Program-made: the position numbers and the translations under genes
Assembly (NCBI RefSeq): GCF_027530345.1
Contig: NZ_JAPZQK010000002.1
Span: 1-64,000, forward strand
DNA length: 64,000 bases
DNA from: Silanimonas sp.
GTDB taxonomy: Bacteria > Pseudomonadota > Gammaproteobacteria > Xanthomonadales > Xanthomonadaceae
Reading direction: 5' to 3'
Notes under the pieces: generated by a model
What the model saw: only the letters and a program-made list of their open reading frames with translations
Told to the model about the DNA's origin: nothing
The model's database searches: none
Shown here: positions 28,263 through 37,684 of the stretch, piece by piece
Layout of the letters: the number at the start of each line of letters is the position of its first letter
How positions within the stretch are numbered: the stretch's first letter is position 1

Positions 28263-28309
28263 GCCCGGAGCCGGGGTGAAGGCGGCGCGAGCCGCCTCGC
28301 CCGTCCGCG

Positions 28310-28338
28310 TTGACACCTCTAGAGGCCGCATCGACCAT
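28310..28338 (+). promoter_or_regulatory. Candidate promoter of the polyamine transport operon
   Basis: A perfect TTGACA (28310-28315) is followed after 17 bases by GACCAT (28333-28338), a weak -10. A palindrome CCTCTAGAGG (28316-28325) lies in the spacer and could be an operator. The -10 falls in the loop and arm of the hairpin below. Confidence 0.45.
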
Positions 28339-28353
28339 GCGGCCTTCGCTTTT
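28323..28353 (+). terminator. Rho-independent terminator after fadJ
   Basis: AGGCCGCAT, five-base loop CGACC, ATGCGGCCT is a perfect 9-bp stem followed by TCGCTTTT. It ends 13 bases before the potF start and would stop read-through from fadJ. A further GC hairpin (GGCGGC-GCGA-GCCGCC, 28281-28296) precedes it. Confidence 0.75.
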
Positions 28354-28366
28354 CAAGGAGTTCCAC

Positions 28367-29497
28367 ATGCGTCCGACCCTGACCGCCCTCGCCGCCGCCC
28401 TGCTTCTCGCTGCCTGCGGGGGGCAAGCTGACGCGCCTGCCGACGACGCCGCCAAGCCGGACGGCAACGGCAAGCGCCAAGTGAACGTTTACAACTGGTC
28501 GGACTACATCACGCCGGAGACCCTCGAGCGCTTCACGCAGGAGACGGGCATCGAAGTGGTCTACGACGTCTATGCCGACAACGAGACGCTCGACGCGAAG
28601 CTCGTCGCCGGGCAGAGCGGCTACGACGTGATCTTCCCGTCGGCGCCGTTCGCGCAGCAGCACATCGCCAACAACCTCTACGCCGCGCTCGACAAAGCCG
28701 CGCTGCCGAACCTCGCCAACGTCGATCCGGCGCTGGCTGCCGGCCTCGCCGCCGCCGACCCGGAGGGCAACCACATCGTCCCCTACATGTGGGGCACCAC
28801 GGCGATCGGCTACAACAAGCAGAAGGTCGCCGAAGTGATGGGGCCGGACTTCATGTTGGACAGCTGGTCGGCGATCTTCGACCCGGCCATCAGCGGCAAG
28901 CTCGCGAGCTGCGGCATCGCCATCCTCGACGACCAGCAGGAAGCCTTTTCGGCCGCCCTGTTCTTCAAGGGCCGCGACCCGAACGGGATGGGCAACGGCG
29001 AGATCGAGCTCGTGCAACAGACCTACGCACCGATCCGCCAGAACATCCGCTACTTCAATTCCAGCCGCTACATCGACGACCTCGCCAACGGCGAGATCTG
29101 CGTGGCGCTGGGCTACAACGGCGACGTGCTGCAAGCCCGGGCCCGTGCCGAGGAGGCCGGCACCGGCGTCGAGATCGCCTACGTCATTCCCAAGGAGGGC
29201 GCGATCCGCTGGTTCGACGTCATGGCCATCCCGGCCGATGCGCCGAACAAGGCCGAAGCGCACGCGTTCATCGACTTCATGCTCAAGCCCGACGTCATCG
29301 CGCCGGTCACGGAGTTCGTCGGCTATGCCTCGGCGAACGCACCGGCCAAGGCGCTGGTGAGCGAGGACCTCCGCAACGATCCGGCCGTGTACCCGCCGGA
29401 AGACGTGATCGGCAAGCTCGTCGACACGCGCAAACTGCCGCTCGAGGAGAACGACGCGCGGCAGCGCGCCTGGACGACCATCAAGAGCGGCGGCTGA
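28367..29497 (+). CDS. potF: Polyamine ABC transporter substrate-binding lipoprotein
   Basis: A 376-residue periplasmic binding protein (SBP family 1, PotD/PotF type). The signal ends LAAC with lipidated Cys17, unlike E. coli PotF, which is soluble. The mature part begins with the family-typical VNVYNWSDYITPETLERFTQETGIEVVYDVY; YDVIFPSAPF and WGTTAIGYNKQKV follow. It should bind putrescine or spermidine and deliver it to the PotGHI complex encoded directly downstream. A strong AAGGAG precedes ATG 28367; the open frame begins earlier at a TTG that belongs to the promoter. Confidence 0.92.
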   Translation: MRPTLTALAAALLLAACGGQADAPADDAAKPDGNGKRQVNVYNWSDYITPETLERFTQETGIEVVYDVYADNETLDAKLVAGQSGYDVIFPSAPFAQQHIANNLYAALDKAALPNLANVDPALAAGLAAADPEGNHIVPYMWGTTAIGYNKQKVAEVMGPDFMLDSWSAIFDPAISGKLASCGIAILDDQQEAFSAALFFKGRDPNGMGNGEIELVQQTYAPIRQNIRYFNSSRYIDDLANGEICVALGYNGDVLQARARAEEAGTGVEIAYVIPKEGAIRWFDVMAIPADAPNKAEAHAFIDFMLKPDVIAPVTEFVGYASANAPAKALVSEDLRNDPAVYPPEDVIGKLVDTRKLPLEENDARQRAWTTIKSGG

Positions 29498-29501
29498 GCC
29501 A

Positions 29502-30644
29502 ATGAGCACGCCCGCGCGCCGGCAGGCCCAGGTCGATCCCTGGCAGGACCCGAACGCGGAGCCGATCCTCCGCATCGAGGGTGTCACCAAGACCTTCGGC
29601 AAGACCTACGCCGTGGACGATGTCTCGCTCGATATCTTCCGCGGCGAGTTCTTCGCCCTGCTGGGCGGCTCGGGCTGCGGCAAATCGACGCTGCTTCGCA
29701 TCCTCGGCGGCTTCGAGGTGCCGGACAAAGGCCGCGTGCTGATCGACGGCACCGACATGACGCACGTGCCGCCCTACGAGCGGCCGGTGAACATGATGTT
29801 CCAGAGCTACGCGCTGTTCCCGCACATGACGGTCGAGCAGAACATCGCCTTCGGCCTCAAGCAGGACAAGCGCCCGGCCAGCGAGATCGGCGACCGCGTG
29901 GCCGCCATGCTCGATCTCGTGAAGATGGGCCAACTGGGCCGCCGGAAGCCGGACCAACTCAGCGGCGGCCAGCGGCAGCGCGTGGCCCTGGCCCGGGCGC
30001 TGGCCAAGGCGCCGAAGCTGCTGCTGCTCGACGAGCCGCTCGGCGCGTTGGACAAAAAGCTGCGCGAACACACGCAGTTCGAACTCGTGAACATCCAGGA
30101 GCGCACCGGCACCACCTTCGTCATGGTCACCCACGACCAGGAGGAAGCGATGACGATGTCGACGCGCGTGGCGGTGATGGATGCCGGGCGCATCGTGCAG
30201 GTCTCCACGCCCTCGAACCTCTACGAGTACCCGAACTCGAAGTTCGTCGCCGAGTTCATCGGCGCGGTGAACATGCTGCGCGGCACCGTCGTCGACCAGC
30301 AGGATGAGCGGGTGCTGGTGCATTGCCACGACGTCGAGCTCGATGTCTGGGCGCGCTACGTGGAGCCCATCCCGATGGGCACCGACGTGAACGTGGCCAT
30401 CCGCCCTGAGAAGATCGACGTCGCCGAAGCCGAGCCCCACGGCGTGGAGAACGTCGTGCGCGGCCGCGTCGTCGAGATCGCCTACCTCGGCGATGTCTCG
30501 ATCTACCACCTGCAGACCGACGACGGCTTCGTGCTGCGCGTGCAGGAAACCCACGCCGCGCGCAGCGCCGACCCGCACTACAACTGGGGCGACGTGCTGT
30601 ACCTCGTGTGGCACGCCCGCGACGCGATCGTGCTGACCGCCTGA
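29502..30644 (+). CDS. potG: Polyamine ABC transporter ATP-binding protein
   Basis: A 380-residue ATPase. Walker A is GGSGCGKST, the signature LSGGQRQRVALARAL and Walker B LLLLDEPLGALDKKLR, which is the PotA/PotG form. A C-terminal regulatory TOBE domain (about 290-380) includes NVAIRPEKIDV. It powers polyamine import from the cytoplasmic face. It starts 4 bases after potF and its stop overlaps the potH start (TGATG). Confidence 0.95.
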   Translation: MSTPARRQAQVDPWQDPNAEPILRIEGVTKTFGKTYAVDDVSLDIFRGEFFALLGGSGCGKSTLLRILGGFEVPDKGRVLIDGTDMTHVPPYERPVNMMFQSYALFPHMTVEQNIAFGLKQDKRPASEIGDRVAAMLDLVKMGQLGRRKPDQLSGGQRQRVALARALAKAPKLLLLDEPLGALDKKLREHTQFELVNIQERTGTTFVMVTHDQEEAMTMSTRVAVMDAGRIVQVSTPSNLYEYPNSKFVAEFIGAVNMLRGTVVDQQDERVLVHCHDVELDVWARYVEPIPMGTDVNVAIRPEKIDVAEAEPHGVENVVRGRVVEIAYLGDVSIYHLQTDDGFVLRVQETHAARSADPHYNWGDVLYLVWHARDAIVLTA

Positions 30645-31642
30645 TGCAGCGCCCAGCCCCTCACGACGGCGGCGCCTGGTGGGACCTCTGGTTCCAGGTG
30701 GTCGTCGGCCTGTTCCGGCAGATCGGCGCACTCGGCCGCGAACTGCGCGGCAGCCGCGGGCGCTACGTGGTGATCGCCATCCCGATGCTGTGGCTGCTGG
30801 CCTTCTTCCTCGCCCCGCTGCTGGTGGTGCTGAAGATCAGCGTCGCCCAGCGCACCGGCGGCGTGCCGCCCTACTCCGACCTCGTGGCGATCGGCGAGCA
30901 GGGCCTCGTCCAGATCAACCTGAGCTTCAAGGGCTACGCGACCCTGCTCACCGACCCGCTGTACGTCGAGAGCTATCTGAACTCCCTGCAGTTCGCCTCG
31001 ATCTCCACGCTGGGCTGCCTGCTGCTCGGCTACCCCATCGCCTATGGCATCGCCCGCGCCACGCCGGCTTGGCGCATGTTCCTGCTGGTGCTGGTGGTGC
31101 TGCCGTTCTGGACGAGTTCGCTGCTGCGCACCTATGCGCTCACCGGCCTGCTGCGCGACAACGGGATGGTGAACCAGCTGCTGATGGCGATCGGCGCGAC
31201 GGACGCGCCGATCCGACTGATCGATACGCCGTTCGCGGTGTATGTCGGCATCACCTACAACTACCTCCCCTTCATGGTGCTGCCGCTGGTGGCGAACCTG
31301 ATGCGGCTCGACTTCACCCTGCTGCAGGCGGCGGCCGACCTCGGTGCGAAGCCGTGGCGCGCCTTCCTCTCGGTGACGCTGCCGCTCTCCTTGCCGGGGA
31401 TCATCGCCGGCTCGCTGCTGGTGTTCATCCCGGCGGTCGGCGAGTACGTCATCCCCGCCCTGCTCGGTGGGCCGGAAGCCCTGAGCATCGGCTCGCGCAT
31501 CTGGGAGGACTTCTTCAATGCCCGCAATTACCCGCTGGCCGCGGCGGTGGCCGTGGCGATGCTGGTGTTGATCGTCGTGCCGATGCTGCTCTTCGAAGCC
31601 TCGCAGGAACGCCGCGCCGAGAAGGAAGCGCAGCGCACATGA
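30644..31642 (+). CDS. potH: Polyamine ABC transporter permease PotH
   Basis: A 332-residue permease with about six to seven membrane segments. The EAA loop is AAADLGAKPWRAFLSVTLPLSLPGI, which docks to the ATPase. A cytoplasmic N-terminal extension of about 45 residues precedes the first membrane segment (VVIAIPMLWLLAFFLAPLL). ATG at 30644 overlaps the potG stop; upstream open frame is not protein-like. PotH and PotI form the membrane channel. Confidence 0.94.
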   Translation: MQRPAPHDGGAWWDLWFQVVVGLFRQIGALGRELRGSRGRYVVIAIPMLWLLAFFLAPLLVVLKISVAQRTGGVPPYSDLVAIGEQGLVQINLSFKGYATLLTDPLYVESYLNSLQFASISTLGCLLLGYPIAYGIARATPAWRMFLLVLVVLPFWTSSLLRTYALTGLLRDNGMVNQLLMAIGATDAPIRLIDTPFAVYVGITYNYLPFMVLPLVANLMRLDFTLLQAAADLGAKPWRAFLSVTLPLSLPGIIAGSLLVFIPAVGEYVIPALLGGPEALSIGSRIWEDFFNARNYPLAAAVAVAMLVLIVVPMLLFEASQERRAEKEAQRT

Positions 31643-32448
31643 ACCTGCGGAGACCTTTCGTCCTCTACACCCTGATGGCCTTCGGCTACGCCTTCCTGTA
31701 CCTGCCGATCGCCAGCGTCGTGGCGTTCTCCTTCAACGAGACCCGCTCGGTGAGCCTGTGGAAGGGCTTCTCGCTGCAGTGGTACGGCCGGCTGCTGGAG
31801 AACCAGGCGGTCATCGACGCCGCCCTGCTGTCGCTGCTGATCGCCGCGATGGCGTCCACGCTGGCGGTGGTGATCGGCACGATGGCCGCCCTCGCGCTCT
31901 CGCGCTTCGGGCGTTTCAAGGGCCGCGGCATGCTCTCGCTGCTGAGCTCCGCGCCGCTGGTGATGCCCGACGTGATGCTCGGCATCAGCGCGCTGTTCCT
32001 CTTCATCACGCTGCAGCAGCTCATCGGCTGGCCGGAAGGCCGCGGTATCGACACCATCACCATCGCGCACGTGACGCTCTGCGTCTGCTACGTCACCGTG
32101 GTGGTGCGCTCGCGGCTTGCGCAGACCGACCACAGCCTCGAGGAAGCGGCGATGGACCTCGGCGCGCGGCCGTGGAAGGTTTTCTTCCTCGTGACGCTGC
32201 CGCTGATCTGGCCGGCCCTGCTGGCCGGTTGGCTGCTCGCCTTCACGCTGTCGCTGGATGACGTGGTCATCGCCAGCTTCACGTCGGGCCCGGGCTCAAG
32301 CACCCTGCCCGTGCTGATCCTCTCGAAGGTGCGCTTCGGCGTGACGCCCGAGATCAATGCGCTGGCCACGCTCATCATCGTGGCGGTGTGCATCGGCGTG
32401 AGCCTCGCCGGCTGGCTGATGCATCGCAACGCGCGCAACACGGCGTGA
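31639..32448 (+). CDS. potI: Polyamine ABC transporter permease PotI
   Basis: A 269-residue permease, the partner of PotH. The first segment reads FGYAFLYLPIASVVAFSFN, typical of PotC/PotI. The EAA loop is AAMDLGARPWKVFFLVTLPLIWPAL and the following DDVVIASFTSGPGSSTLPVLI is characteristic. Its ATG overlaps the potH stop (ATGA). It is the last gene of potFGHI; about 240 bases follow before the amylase gene. Confidence 0.95.
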   Translation: MNLRRPFVLYTLMAFGYAFLYLPIASVVAFSFNETRSVSLWKGFSLQWYGRLLENQAVIDAALLSLLIAAMASTLAVVIGTMAALALSRFGRFKGRGMLSLLSSAPLVMPDVMLGISALFLFITLQQLIGWPEGRGIDTITIAHVTLCVCYVTVVVRSRLAQTDHSLEEAAMDLGARPWKVFFLVTLPLIWPALLAGWLLAFTLSLDDVVIASFTSGPGSSTLPVLILSKVRFGVTPEINALATLIIVAVCIGVSLAGWLMHRNARNTA

Positions 32449-32500
32449 TGCCGCGATTGCTGCGGGCCACCGCATGCGACGAGCTGCATACGTATTCAGC

Positions 32501-32533
32501 CGACGACCAACGTCGTTAGAGCCTAGGCTCTAA
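32501..32533. promoter_or_regulatory. Two adjacent inverted repeats upstream of amylase
   Basis: CGACG-ACCAA-CGTCG (32501-32515) is followed immediately by the perfect 18-bp palindrome TTAGAGCCTAGGCTCTAA (32516-32533). They lie 52 bases after potI and 153 bases before the amylase start. There is no T-run for intrinsic termination. The palindrome has the symmetry of a repressor operator, but I cannot assign a regulator. Confidence 0.5.
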
Positions 32534-32685
32534 ACCGAGCAAGCCCCCCGGTCCTGCTCACCGACGCGCCTGGAACTCAGGGCCGGGCGTCGTGCAGACG
32601 TTCCACCCAGGACGCACCGCAGTCGCAAGGATGGCCGACCCGGCCCGTGCTCGAAGCGCTCCCTCCCACGTTTGGAGCCACAACG

Positions 32686-34110
32686 ATGATCTCCCGTGCT
32701 TTCCGCCCGTTCAGGGCGCTCCGTGCTTCGTTCCGTACCCTCGCCTTCCTCGTTTTGGCGGCGATCGCCGCACCCGCGGCCCAGGCCGACGCCATCCTCC
32801 ACGCCTTCAACTGGCGCTATGCCGACGTGCAGGCGCGCGCCGACCAGATCCGCGATGCCGGCTACCGGATCGTTCTGGTCTCGCCGGCCTACAAGAGCGA
32901 AGGCAGCGCCTGGTGGGCGCGCTACCAGCCGCAGGATTTCCGGCTGATCCACAGCCCGCTGGGCGACACCACCGCCTTCCGCAACATGGTCACGGCCCTG
33001 CAGCAGCGCGGCATCCGCGTGTACGCCGACATCGTCATGAACCACATGGCGAACGAGGCCTTCAAGCGCAGCGACCTGAACTATCCGGGCAGCGCGGTGC
33101 TCTCGACGTACGCGAGCAACACCGCCTACTACAACGGCATCCGACTGTTCGGCGACCTGCGCTTCAACGTGCTCTCCGGCAACGACTTCGGCCCGGCGCG
33201 CTGCATCGTCGACTACAACAACGTCTGGGAAGTGCAGAACTACCGCCTCTGCGGCGGCGGCGGCGACGCCGGCCTGCCGGACCTCGTGGGCAACAGTTGG
33301 GTCGTCGCGCAACAGCAGCAGTACCTCCAGGCCCTGAAGACCATGGGCGTGAAGGGCTTTCGCATTGATGCCGCCAAGCACATGCCGGCGAGCTTCATGA
33401 ATGCCGTGCTGACGCCCACGATCAAGTCGGGCATGCACGTGTTCGGCGAGGTCATCACCGGCGGCGGTGCCGGCAACGGCGAGTACGACCGTTTCCTCGC
33501 GCCCTACCTGCGCGACACCGACCACGCGGCCTACGACTTCCCGCTGCACAACCAGATGCGCAGTGCCTTCGGCTTCGGTGGCCGCATGAGCCAGCTGGTG
33601 GATCCGCTGGCGGTGGGACAGGCACTGCAACCCTCGCGCGCGATCACCTTCACCATCACGCACGACATCCCGAACAACGCCGGCTTCCGCTACCTGATCA
33701 TGGACCCGACCGACGAGACGCTGGCCTACGCGTACATCTTCGGCCGCAACGGCGGCGTGCCGATGCTGTACTCGGACAACAACGAGAGTGGCGACAACCG
33801 CTGGGTCAACGCGTGGAACCGTAGTGACCTGAAGGCGATGGTGCGCTTCCACAACACCGCGCAGGGCACCGACCAGCAGGTACTGGCCTCCGGTGACTGC
33901 CATCTGATCTTCCGCCGCGGCGACCGCGGCATCGTCGCCATCAACAAGTGCGGGAACTCGGTGGCCGTGCCGGTGAACATGAACAACAGCGTGCTCTGGT
34001 GGAACACCGACTACCGCGATGCCCTCGACAGCACGAATGTCGTTCGCATCACCAATGGCACCTACACCTTCAACCTGCCGCCGCGCCGCGCACGGATGTG
34101 GCTGCGCTGA
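32686..34110 (+). CDS. Secreted alpha-amylase (GH13)
   Basis: A 474-residue alpha-amylase with a Sec signal peptide (about residues 1-35, AAQA before ADAILHAFNW). The GH13 regions are DIVMNH (I), GFRIDAAKH with nucleophile D228 (II), VFGEVI with acid/base E255 (III) and THDIPNN with D327 (IV). A C-terminal beta domain ends LPPRRARMWLR, and no starch-binding module is attached. It cleaves internal alpha-1,4 bonds of starch or glycogen outside the cytoplasm. No transporter or maltose gene is adjacent, so it appears to be a lone extracellular enzyme, perhaps under the palindrome upstream. ATG 32686 is the start; 13 extra codons upstream are not signal-like. Confidence 0.93.
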   Translation: MISRAFRPFRALRASFRTLAFLVLAAIAAPAAQADAILHAFNWRYADVQARADQIRDAGYRIVLVSPAYKSEGSAWWARYQPQDFRLIHSPLGDTTAFRNMVTALQQRGIRVYADIVMNHMANEAFKRSDLNYPGSAVLSTYASNTAYYNGIRLFGDLRFNVLSGNDFGPARCIVDYNNVWEVQNYRLCGGGGDAGLPDLVGNSWVVAQQQQYLQALKTMGVKGFRIDAAKHMPASFMNAVLTPTIKSGMHVFGEVITGGGAGNGEYDRFLAPYLRDTDHAAYDFPLHNQMRSAFGFGGRMSQLVDPLAVGQALQPSRAITFTITHDIPNNAGFRYLIMDPTDETLAYAYIFGRNGGVPMLYSDNNESGDNRWVNAWNRSDLKAMVRFHNTAQGTDQQVLASGDCHLIFRRGDRGIVAINKCGNSVAVPVNMNNSVLWWNTDYRDALDSTNVVRITNGTYTFNLPPRRARMWLR

Positions 34111-34131
34111 TCGCCCTGCGCCGCGTCGGGC

Positions 34132-34773
34132 TCAACCGGCGCGGCGCCCCATCGGCTGGGCCTGCACGGCCGTCGAACGCTGCCGCTCGTAGACGTACAC
34201 CGTCGCCGGCGGCACGTTCCACCAGGTGAAGCTGGCGCGGCGCGAGGTGAGCTTCAGGTCGTCGAGCACCTCGCGGGCCACCGGGCTGGCCGGCCCGTAG
34301 GTGAACTGCACGAAGCGTCCATCCGGGCGCAAACAGGCGAAGGCTTCAGAGACGATATCGCGCTGCAGCGGCCGCGGCATCGACAGCAGGCCCAGGCCGG
34401 AGACCACCGCATCGGCGGGGCCGGCACCGAGGAAACCGCTCTCCCGCGCGATGCGCTGGACGTCGGCGGCATTGGCGAGGTGCAGGTGGATGTCCGGGAA
34501 GCGCTGGCGAAGCGTCTGGTGCATCGCTTCGTTAAGCTCCAACACCATCAGGTCCGCCGGCGCGATGCCATGGCGGAGCAGCTGCTCCGTGATCGCCCCG
34601 GTGCCACCACCGAGCTCGATCAGCCGGCTGGACTTCGGCGGCAGCGCCGCGATCATCTGGCGCGCCAGTTGTGGGCTCGACGGCGAAACCGCCGCAACGC
34701 CCAGCGGGTTCTTCAACCATTGCCGGAAGAAGGCCCAGCGGGCCAAGCGGTCGTCGACGGTCGAATCGCGCAT
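34132..34773 (-). CDS. Class I SAM methyltransferase, phospholipid N-methyltransferase-like
   Basis: A 213-residue methyltransferase. FFRQWLKNPLGVAAVSPSSPQLARQMI is the N-terminal mark of the PmtA-like phospholipid N-methyltransferase group. The SAM-binding motif is LIELGGGTGAITEQLL, with an acidic end in LMVLELNEAM. Such enzymes methylate phosphatidylethanolamine; some relatives act on other substrates, so the product is inferred. The ATG at 34773 is chosen because the family start follows; the open frame runs much further upstream. A run of eight C (34859-34866) lies in its leader. It converges on the amylase gene. Confidence 0.75.
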   Translation of the reverse strand: MRDSTVDDRLARWAFFRQWLKNPLGVAAVSPSSPQLARQMIAALPPKSSRLIELGGGTGAITEQLLRHGIAPADLMVLELNEAMHQTLRQRFPDIHLHLANAADVQRIARESGFLGAGPADAVVSGLGLLSMPRPLQRDIVSEAFACLRPDGRFVQFTYGPASPVAREVLDDLKLTSRRASFTWWNVPPATVYVYERQRSTAVQAQPMGRRAG

Positions 34774-34892
34774 GGATGGCCGGATCAGGAAGCAGGTGCG
34801 CCAGCATGCCACGGCGGGGCCTTCACTGGCGTTACGCCTCCCCTTGGCTGGGTTCTTGCCCCCCCCAAGGCACCTGCATCGCGGCCCGCACC

Positions 34893-37061
34893 TCAGTCGC
34901 GCGGCCGCCCGCGGTGCAACAGCCACGCGCGGTGGATGCGCGGGTTGCGTTCGAAATCCGGCCCAATGGTGTCCGGCGTGATCTCCTCGATCTCGGCGAA
35001 TTTCCCGATGGTCTCGAGGTCGGGCTTGAAGCGGCGGAAGTTGTTCGAGAACAGCAGCACACCGCCGGGCGCCAATCGGCGCATCGCCGCACCCAGCAGG
35101 TCGACGTGGTGCTTCTGCACGTCGAAGTCGTCCTTGTCCTTGCTGTTCGAGAAGGTCGGCGGGTCGCAGAAGATCAGGTCGTATTCGCCCTTCTCGGCGC
35201 GCAGCCAGCTCATCACGTCGGCCTTGACGTAGCGGTGCTGCGGTCCGACCTGGCCATTGATGGCCATGTTGCGCGCGGCCCACTCGAGGTAGGTGGAGCT
35301 CAGGTCGACCGACGTGGTGCTGGCCGCGCCGCCCACGGCGGCGTGCACGGTGGCCGCGCCGGTGTAGCAGAACAGGTTGAGGAAGCGCGCGTCCTTCGAC
35401 TCTTCGAAAATGCGCGTGCGCAGCGGGCGATGGTCGAGGAAGAGGCCGGTGTCGAGGTAGTCGAACAGGTTCACCTCGAGCCGCACGGCGCCCTCGCGGA
35501 CGATGAAGGCCTCCTGCCGCTCGTCCATCCGTCCGTACTTGCTGCCCCCCTTGCCGCGCGCGCGCGTCTTGGTGGCGATGCGCTCCTTCGGCACGCCGAA
35601 GACCTCGCGCAGTGCCGCGAGCAATTCGCCGAAGCGGCGGCGCGCATCGTGCTCGGCCACGCTGGCCGGCGGCGCGTACTCCTGCACGTGCAGGAAGGTG
35701 CGCGCTTCGCCCTCATCATCGTCCTCGGCATAGACATCGACGGCGGCCGCGTACTCGGGCAGATCGGCATCGTATGCGCGGAAACAGGTGACGCCCTCGC
35801 GCTCACGCCAGCGCGCCGAATGCTTCAAGGTCTTCTTCAGCCGGTTGGCGATCATCTGCGCGCCCTCGCTCAGCGCGCGCGCCTCGCCCTCCACGCGCGG
35901 CGGCGGCGGCGCAAACGAATCGCAGGCCAGCAGCGTGCACTCCAGCGCGCCATTGCTGATCGCGTAGCGCTTGCGAGCCCTGAGCCGCGTGGCATGCGCC
36001 AGCGATTCATTGCCGCAAAGGATCGCGCCGCGCCACTCGGGCACCGCCCGCTGCAGGGCCGAACCGATCGCCGCATAAAGCGCTTCGTCGGCGGCCAGGC
36101 GCTCGTCGTAGGGCGGGTTGCAGGCGACCACGCCGGGGCCTTCGCAGGGGCGCTGCAGATCGGCGATATCGCCGGTCCGGAAGTCGATGGCGTCGAACAC
36201 GCCCGCCGCTTCGGCGTTGCGGCGCGCCTGCTGGACGATGCGCATGTCGAGGTCGACCCCGAAGAAGCGCGCCGGCAGGTCGGCGCGATGGTCACGCCCC
36301 TTGGCCTCCTCGACCAGCCGCTGCCACAACGCATGGTCGAAGCCGCGCCAACGGGTCGGCGGCTCCTCGCCGTGGCGCAACAGGCCGGGCGCGGTGTCGG
36401 CCGCGATGAGGGCACCTTCCACCAGCACGGTGCCGCTGCCGCACATCGGATCGAGCAGGGCCAGCGGCGTGCCGACGGCGTCCGCGGCGGCCAGCGCTTC
36501 GCGCGTCCATCCGGCGCGTGCCAGCACGGCGCAGGCGAGGTTCTCCTTCAGCGGCGCATCGCCCTGCCCTTGCCGCCAGCCGCGGCGGTGCAGCGGGCCG
36601 GCGAGGTCCACGGAAAGGATCGCCTTGCCTTTGCGCACCACGAGATCGAGGCGCAGGTCGGGGTTGTCGACGTCCACCGACGGCCGCGTGCCGGTGTCGA
36701 AGCGCAGCCGGTCGACGATCGCGTCCTTCACCCGCTGCGCGGCGTAGCGCGAGTGGTTGAAGCCGGGGCCAGAGACCGTGGCGTGCACGGCCAGCGTGCC
36801 TTCCGGCTCGAGGTGCTCGCGCCAGTCGATCGCGTGCACCGCGGCATACAGGTCGTCCTCGCTGGCGCAGTCGAATTCGAGCAGCGGCCACAGCGCACGG
36901 CTGCCGAAGCGCGACCACAGCGCGCAGCGCAACAGGCTCTCCGCCTCGCCTTCGACGTTCACGCCAGACTGCGCGGCGGTGGCTTTGTCGGCACCCAACG
37001 CGAGGAGCTCGTCAGCCAGCAGGTATTCGAGGCCGCGGCCACAGGGCACGAAGTACTGCAT
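34893..37061 (-). CDS. rlmL: Bifunctional 23S rRNA methyltransferase RlmKL
   Basis: A 722-residue fusion enzyme. The N-terminal half (THUMP domain then a methyltransferase with [15 protein letters not shown] and [10 protein letters not shown]) makes m2G2445. The C-terminal half ([20 protein letters not shown] and [12 protein letters not shown]) makes m7G2069 of 23S rRNA. Length is close to E. coli RlmKL (702). Its ATG overlaps the small hydrolase stop (ATGA). Confidence 0.96.
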   Translation of the reverse strand: MQYFVPCGRGLEYLLADELLALGADKATAAQSGVNVEGEAESLLRCALWSRFGSRALWPLLEFDCASEDDLYAAVHAIDWREHLEPEGTLAVHATVSGPGFNHSRYAAQRVKDAIVDRLRFDTGTRPSVDVDNPDLRLDLVVRKGKAILSVDLAGPLHRRGWRQGQGDAPLKENLACAVLARAGWTREALAAADAVGTPLALLDPMCGSGTVLVEGALIAADTAPGLLRHGEEPPTRWRGFDHALWQRLVEEAKGRDHRADLPARFFGVDLDMRIVQQARRNAEAAGVFDAIDFRTGDIADLQRPCEGPGVVACNPPYDERLAADEALYAAIGSALQRAVPEWRGAILCGNESLAHATRLRARKRYAISNGALECTLLACDSFAPPPPRVEGEARALSEGAQMIANRLKKTLKHSARWREREGVTCFRAYDADLPEYAAAVDVYAEDDDEGEARTFLHVQEYAPPASVAEHDARRRFGELLAALREVFGVPKERIATKTRARGKGGSKYGRMDERQEAFIVREGAVRLEVNLFDYLDTGLFLDHRPLRTRIFEESKDARFLNLFCYTGAATVHAAVGGAASTTSVDLSSTYLEWAARNMAINGQVGPQHRYVKADVMSWLRAEKGEYDLIFCDPPTFSNSKDKDDFDVQKHHVDLLGAAMRRLAPGGVLLFSNNFRRFKPDLETIGKFAEIEEITPDTIGPDFERNPRIHRAWLLHRGRPRD

Positions 37062-37621
37062 CAGGCGTCCACCCGCTTCAGGAGGTCGGCGAAAGCGCTC
37101 GCGCTGTAATCGACGTGCGCGGCGAGGCGATGCGAATCATCCACCAGTCGGAGCTCGGCCTTGCGGGCGGCGCACCAGTCGATGACGGCGGCGGCCGGGA
37201 TCAGTTCGTCGTCCCAGCCGTGCACCACCATCGTCGGAAGGGACGCCGGCGCTTGCAGCGGGGTCGGCCACCAGCCCGGCATCGCGATCGGCGGCGCCAT
37301 CAGGAACAGGCCCAACAGCGTCGGGCCAGTGGACGAGGTGCCGCCGCCGCCCGCCAGATGCCCCGCCACTTCGCCGCTGATGAAGGCGCCCATGCTCGAA
37401 CCGGCCAGCACCAGCGGCCCGGTGTGGGCGCGAGCGAGCGCCTGCAGCCGCGCGAGGCGCGCCGCGATGTCCTCGGGGCGACGGCCGGCATCGAGATCGC
37501 GGTAGTCCGGACGCTCATGGCTCCAGCCGAGGTGTTCGGCGACCTGCGCCAAGGCCGAGACCTTGGTGGCCTCGGGGCCGCTTTCGAGGCCATGCGACAG
37601 GATGACGTGGCCTCGGGCCAT
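37061..37621 (-). CDS. Small alpha/beta hydrolase
   Basis: A 186-residue alpha/beta hydrolase starting [24 protein letters not shown]. The nucleophile is S76 in GSSMGAF, the acid D137 or D138 in HGWDDELIP and the base H164 in DDSHRLAAH. It is the size of YqiA/RsbQ-like esterases. No signal peptide is seen, so it is cytoplasmic. The substrate is unknown. It is coupled to rlmL by an ATGA overlap and is divergent from the amidase gene with 63 bases between. Confidence 0.82.
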   Translation of the reverse strand: MARGHVILSHGLESGPEATKVSALAQVAEHLGWSHERPDYRDLDAGRRPEDIAARLARLQALARAHTGPLVLAGSSMGAFISGEVAGHLAGGGGTSSTGPTLLGLFLMAPPIAMPGWWPTPLQAPASLPTMVVHGWDDELIPAAAVIDWCAARKAELRLVDDSHRLAAHVDYSASAFADLLKRVDA

Positions 37622-37684
37622 GCGGGGTTCACTCGTGAAGCGCGGCGCCAGGGCGCCAAGGGTCGCGATGCTAGCATCCGGCCC

